From NCBI GenBank assembly GCA_003250865.1, contig QKJH01000143.1, positions 1 through 9,309 on the forward strand: DNA of 9,309 bases. The letters run 5' to 3'. The translations under genes and the position numbers were made by a program. Numbering within the stretch: the stretch's first letter is position 1; every line of letters starts with the position of its first letter. Below, piece by piece: positions 6,313-9,309 of this stretch. Origin of the DNA: Alphaproteobacteria bacterium (GTDB lineage Bacteria > Pseudomonadota > Alphaproteobacteria > Micavibrionales > SZUA-601). A model generated the notes under the pieces. It had not been told where the DNA came from, searched no databases, and was given only the letters and a program-made list of their open reading frames with translations.

Positions 6313-6355
6313 TTTTTTTAAGCGTTACAGATAAAGGCAGCAATAAGGAAAAAAA

Positions 6356-6721
6356 ATGAAAACATGTTTAGTCGTAGATGATAGCCGTGTTGTACGCCGT
6401 GTCGCGCGGCAAATTGTCGAAGATTTGGGGTTTGAATGTATCGAAGCCGAGGATGGAAAACAGGCTTTGGAACAATGCCTTATCAAGATGCCTGATTGTG
6501 TCCTGTTGGATTGGAATATGCCGGTCATGACCGGGATAGAATATTTGCGTGAACTCAGAAAGGTCGAAGGAGGCAATTCGCCGATGGTTGTTTTCTGCAC
6601 AACGGAAAATGACATGTCAAAAATTATGGAGGCTCTGGCCGCCGGAGCAAACGAGTATATCATGAAGCCTTTTGACAGTGATATTATCCGCTCCAAATTT
6701 GAACAAGTCGGTGTCCTGTAA
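6356..6721 (+). CDS. cheY: Chemotaxis response regulator CheY
   Basis: Single-domain receiver (121 aa) that, once phosphorylated by CheA, diffuses to the flagellar motor switch. All receiver residues are present: acidic pair D8/D9 in VVDDSR, phospho-acceptor D52 in LLDWNMPVMTG, T82 in VVFCTTEND and K104 in EYIMKPFD. There is no output domain. The segment AGANEYIMKPFD is the wording I know from alphaproteobacterial CheY. The start ATG 6356 has AAGGA (6345-6349) 6 nt upstream. It lies 43 nt after cheW with no terminator-like hairpin in the gap and 48 nt before cheB. No cheZ is near, so dephosphorylation may rely on intrinsic hydrolysis, a remote phosphatase or the receiver on CheA. Confidence 0.96.
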   Translation: MKTCLVVDDSRVVRRVARQIVEDLGFECIEAEDGKQALEQCLIKMPDCVLLDWNMPVMTGIEYLRELRKVEGGNSPMVVFCTTENDMSKIMEALAAGANEYIMKPFDSDIIRSKFEQVGVL

Positions 6722-6749
6722 CACCAGTGCAAAACAACAAGCGTAACAC

Positions 6750-6773
6750 ATGAAAACGAGTCACACTATATGA
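6750..6773 (+). other. Seven-codon leader ORF overlapping the cheB start
   Basis: ATG at 6750 opens a seven-codon frame (MKTSHTI) whose TGA at 6771-6773 overlaps the cheB ATG (6770-6772) as ATGA. It lies in the 48-nt cheY-cheB gap. If translated it could feed ribosomes to cheB, which has only the weak site ACGAG (6756-6760) of its own. However, the tiny ORF has no obvious Shine-Dalgarno either, and its codons are unremarkable, so it may be chance. Confidence 0.2.
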
Positions 6774-7915
6774 GTATTGAAACAGAAAAGTCATCGAAAC
6801 CCATCCGCGTTCTGGTTTGTGACGATTCCGCCGTCTTGCGGGGGATACTGACCCACATTCTGGAGCAGGATAAAAATATCAAGGTTGTCGCTACTGCAGC
6901 AAACGGACAGATTGCTGTATCCGAAGTCGGACGTAATGACATTGATCTTGTCGTTCTGGATATTGAAATGCCGGTGATGGACGGATTGACGGCTTTGCCG
7001 CTTATTCTTGAGGCTAATAAACATGTCAAGGTTCTGATTGCCTCCACGTTGACCAGCAAGAATGCTGAGATCAGTATGAAGGCGTTGGAGCTTGGGGCTA
7101 CGGACTATTTGACAAAGCCGTCGACGGGACGTGATGTCGGTAATGCCGATGATTTTAAGCGAGACTTGCTTGCCAAGGTTTTATTGTTGGGGCATCAGGT
7201 TCATGTTGCAAAAGCCAAGGCAGCCGGTCAGGCCAAGGCACCGTCCGCACCTCAAGCAGATGGAAAAATCCCCGGGATTGTCACATTCTTGCAGGCCGCA
7301 AAAGCAACGCAACTTGTCACACATCCTTCAAAGCCATACAAAAAACCGGATATCATTGCCATTGGTAGTTCAACGGGCGGGCCGCAGGCTCTGTTCACTG
7401 TCATGAAGGGGTTATACGGCAAAGTTCATAATCAGCCGATTGTTATTACGCAGCACATGCCTGCAACATTTACAGCCATTTTGGCCAACCATATCAAACA
7501 GCAATCGGGCTTTGAAGCTTTTGAGGCCGAAGAAGGCATGGTCCTGGAAAATGGCAAGGTTTATGTTGCACCGGGTAACTATCACATGACGTTCAAAGTT
7601 AAGGATGGCAAGACGATTGTTGCACTTAATCAGAATGATCCGGTCAATTATTGCCGTCCAGCCGTTGATGTGATGCTGGATTCTCTTAACGCCATTTATG
7701 GTGATAGAACATTGGCTATTATCCTGACAGGTATGGGACATGATGGACGGGATGGCAGCAAAAAATTGTTTGAACGCGGTGCTTGTATTTTGGCTCAGGA
7801 TGAAAAAACCAGTGTGGTCTGGGGAATGCCCGGCGCTGTAGCCGTGGCCGGTATTTGTAAGAAGATTGTTCCGATTGATGACATGGCAAAAGAAATTGCG
7901 GAGGCAGCGAATTAA
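6770..7915 (+). CDS. cheB: Protein-glutamate methylesterase/deamidase CheB
   Basis: Phosphorylation-activated enzyme (381 aa) that hydrolyses receptor glutamyl methyl esters and deamidates receptor glutamines, giving adaptation. The N-terminal receiver (about 12-135) has D18/D19, phospho-site D64 in VLDIEMPVMDG, the STLT segment (92-95) and K116 in LTKPS. A linker rich in Ala, Lys and Gln (about 142-190) follows. The C-terminal esterase domain carries the catalytic triad S201 in IGSSTGGPQAL, H229 in ITQHMP and D325 in TGMGHDG. It is slightly longer than the approximately 350-residue enteric enzyme, mostly in the linker. The start is ATG 6770, set by the receiver N-terminus; the ribosome site is weak. 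It ends 2 nt before cheR, its opposing enzyme. Confidence 0.97.
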   Translation: MSIETEKSSKPIRVLVCDDSAVLRGILTHILEQDKNIKVVATAANGQIAVSEVGRNDIDLVVLDIEMPVMDGLTALPLILEANKHVKVLIASTLTSKNAEISMKALELGATDYLTKPSTGRDVGNADDFKRDLLAKVLLLGHQVHVAKAKAAGQAKAPSAPQADGKIPGIVTFLQAAKATQLVTHPSKPYKKPDIIAIGSSTGGPQALFTVMKGLYGKVHNQPIVITQHMPATFTAILANHIKQQSGFEAFEAEEGMVLENGKVYVAPGNYHMTFKVKDGKTIVALNQNDPVNYCRPAVDVMLDSLNAIYGDRTLAIILTGMGHDGRDGSKKLFERGACILAQDEKTSVVWGMPGAVAVAGICKKIVPIDDMAKEIAEAAN

Positions 7916-7917
7916 TC

Positions 7918-8775
7918 ATGCGTGATGCGGATTTTGAAATCTTTCGCGACTATATGAAAAAGTCATCGGGGCTTGTCCTGACACCGGACAAGGTCTATTT
8001 GCTTGAATCGCGTTTATTACCCGTTGCCAAAGAAAACGGTTTTTCGGATTTGGCAGATTTGGCGGTAATCATCAAGCAGGGAACCGATGCCAAAATCATG
8101 AAGCAGGTAACCGAAGCCATGGCTACGCATGAATCCTCATTCATGCGCGACGGTAAACCTTACGAGCGTTTTGAAAAAATCATTTTGCCGCAAATCATGG
8201 AAAATAATGCGGCATCCAAAAAAATCCGTATCTGGTCGGCAGCCTGTTCCAGCGGGCAGGAACCGTACTCTTTGGCAATGCTGATGAAAGAAATAGGCGC
8301 TAAGCTTGATGGGTGGCGGATTGATATTTTTGCTACCGATATTTCAGACCATATTTTGGATAAGGCGCGTGACGGAACATTCACACAGTTTGAAATACAG
8401 CGCGGCTTACCGATTCAGTATCTGGTTAAATATTTTGAACAAAACGGTGAACAGTGGCGCATCAAACAGGATGTTAAAAGCATGGTGCGTTTTCAAAATT
8501 TGAATCTGCTTTCCAATATTGCCCATATCGGCGAGTTTGATGTCGTATTTTTGCGCAATGTTCTGATTTATTTTGATGTTCCTACTAAAGCCGAAGTGCT
8601 GCAAAAAGTGCGCGATGTTACTGATGACAAGGGGTTCCTTGTTTTGGGCGGTGCGGAAACCGTTATGGGCATTTCAGAAAAATGGAAGTTGTTAAAAGGG
8701 CATAACGGTTTGTATCTTCCGGCAGATGGAAATTTTGAGGCGCTGGAACAAAAATGTGCAGGGATTTCAATATAG
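7918..8775 (+). CDS. cheR: Chemoreceptor glutamate methyltransferase CheR
   Basis: S-adenosylmethionine-dependent enzyme (285 aa) that methylates receptor glutamates and opposes CheB. An N-terminal helical domain (about 1-75) precedes the Rossmann-type methyltransferase domain. SAM-site landmarks are WSAACSSGQEPYSLAM (106-121), the acidic loop ATDISDHIL (139-147) and FLRNVLIYFD (211-220). The usual TNETxFFR motif appears as THESSFMRD (70-78), keeping the glutamate and arginine but replacing Asn by His. Length is typical for the family. The start ATG 7918 lies 2 nt after the cheB stop, with GGAGG (7900-7904) inside the end of cheB at a rather long 13-nt spacing. There is no TPR or other C-terminal extension, so it is the plain chemotaxis type. 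Confidence 0.96.
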   Translation: MRDADFEIFRDYMKKSSGLVLTPDKVYLLESRLLPVAKENGFSDLADLAVIIKQGTDAKIMKQVTEAMATHESSFMRDGKPYERFEKIILPQIMENNAASKKIRIWSAACSSGQEPYSLAMLMKEIGAKLDGWRIDIFATDISDHILDKARDGTFTQFEIQRGLPIQYLVKYFEQNGEQWRIKQDVKSMVRFQNLNLLSNIAHIGEFDVVFLRNVLIYFDVPTKAEVLQKVRDVTDDKGFLVLGGAETVMGISEKWKLLKGHNGLYLPADGNFEALEQKCAGISI

Positions 8776-8778
8776 ATT

Positions 8779-9282
8779 ATGACAGCTAAAGTTACGATAG
8801 TTGATGAAGATGATAATGTCATCGGTGCTGTGACACGTGAAGAAGCAAAAGAAGCAAATTATAATCGACGTCTCGTGTGCATTATGGTGCGTAACAGTAA
8901 TGAAAAAATATTGTTATCCCGTGTTGCCGAAACAAAAAGTTTTTGCCCCGGAAAATGGAGCTATTCTGCCGCAGGCCATGTAGACGAAGGAGAAATTTAT
9001 GAGCAGGCCGCTGTGCGTGAGTTAAAAGAAGAATTGGGAATAGAACGTAATGCGGCAGATTTGACGTTTATTGTAAAGAAACGTATTTGTGATCTTCAAA
9101 CACAAAAACCAAAGCATTTTCATAGTATTTATACAATCACATATGATGGTGAAATTTATCCGGATGCTTCAGAAATATCTGAATTGCGTTGGTTTGGAAA
9201 AGAAGAGCTGTTGGATGAACTGCACAATAATAAGGAAGAATATATCTATACTTTCTTAGATGATGTTATCCCACTGCTATAA
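8779..9282 (+). CDS. NUDIX hydrolase, IPP-isomerase-like subgroup
   Basis: Protein of 167 residues with a complete Nudix box, residues 66-88: G66, E72, R80-E81, E84-E85, G87, matching GX5EX7REUXEEXGU, which binds the divalent metals used to cleave nucleoside diphosphate-linked substrates. The N-terminus (TIVDEDDNVIGAVTREEA) and the CPGKWSYSAAGHV stretch before the box resemble the YfcD-like, isopentenyl-diphosphate-isomerase-related Nudix proteins. The cysteine motif needed by true isomerases is missing, so hydrolase activity is more likely. The substrate cannot be told. The start ATG 8779 lies 3 nt after the cheR stop, so it is probably cotranscribed as the last gene before the terminator; its ribosome site is weak. 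By eye it is more AT-rich than the che genes. A functional link to chemotaxis is unproven. Confidence 0.9.
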   Translation: MTAKVTIVDEDDNVIGAVTREEAKEANYNRRLVCIMVRNSNEKILLSRVAETKSFCPGKWSYSAAGHVDEGEIYEQAAVRELKEELGIERNAADLTFIVKKRICDLQTQKPKHFHSIYTITYDGEIYPDASEISELRWFGKEELLDELHNNKEEYIYTFLDDVIPLL

Positions 9283-9309
9283 AAAACGGCTCTAAGATGA
9301 GCCGTTTTT
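9282..9309 (+). terminator. Intrinsic terminator of the chemotaxis operon
   Basis: AAAAACGGCTC (9282-9292) pairs perfectly with GAGCCGTTTTT (9299-9309) around a 6-nt loop, and the stem ends in a T run that reaches the window edge. It begins at the last base of the NUDIX stop codon. The symmetrical A and T tracts would also allow it to stop transcription arriving from the other strand. Confidence 0.88.

Overview
The window looks like chromosomal DNA of an alphaproteobacterium of moderate GC content. The main pointers are a ChpT-type histidine phosphotransferase (a family confined to alphaproteobacteria), a CheY with the FCTTEN and ANEYIMKPFD wording I associate with alphaproteobacterial CheY, and a chemotaxis operon in the order cheA-cheW-cheY-cheB-cheR, as in Rhodospirillales-like lineages. 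I cannot name a genus; an uncultured, perhaps host-associated, Rhodospirillales-like lineage is a guess.

Layout. Positions 1-766 (minus strand) hold methionine aminopeptidase (map), complete at its N-terminus and cut by the window edge within its last few residues. A short divergent intergenic region (767-881) carries a perfect 8-bp-arm palindrome overlapping candidate promoters for both sides. A CinA-N/MoaB-fold molybdopterin-binding-like gene follows (882-1649, plus). A hairpin terminator (about 1705-1739) separates it from a convergent tRNA-Leu(UAA) gene (1744-1828, minus). The chpT-like gene (1976-2623, plus) comes next, then a 213-bp regulatory gap, then a tightly packed plus-strand unit: cheA hybrid (2837-5818), cheW (5815-6312), cheY (6356-6721), cheB (6770-7915), cheR (7918-8775) and a NUDIX hydrolase (8779-9282). 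A strong hairpin terminator (9282-9309) closes it at the window end.

How the genes work together. CheA and CheW form the signalling core with chemoreceptors, none of which is encoded here. CheY carries the signal to the flagellar motor, and CheR and CheB methylate and demethylate receptors for adaptation. No cheZ, cheD, cheX or receptor gene is seen. The CheA is unusual: it has HPt, no recognisable P2, dimerisation, ATPase, a first CheW domain interrupted by a charged coiled-coil insert, a second CheW-like domain and a C-terminal receiver. A hybrid kinase with its own receiver beside a ChpT-type phosphotransferase, with a near-consensus CtrA box between the two genes, suggests a possible link between chemosensing and the CckA-ChpT-CtrA cell-cycle relay. 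That link is inference; a phosphate-sink role for the receiver is the simpler alternative.
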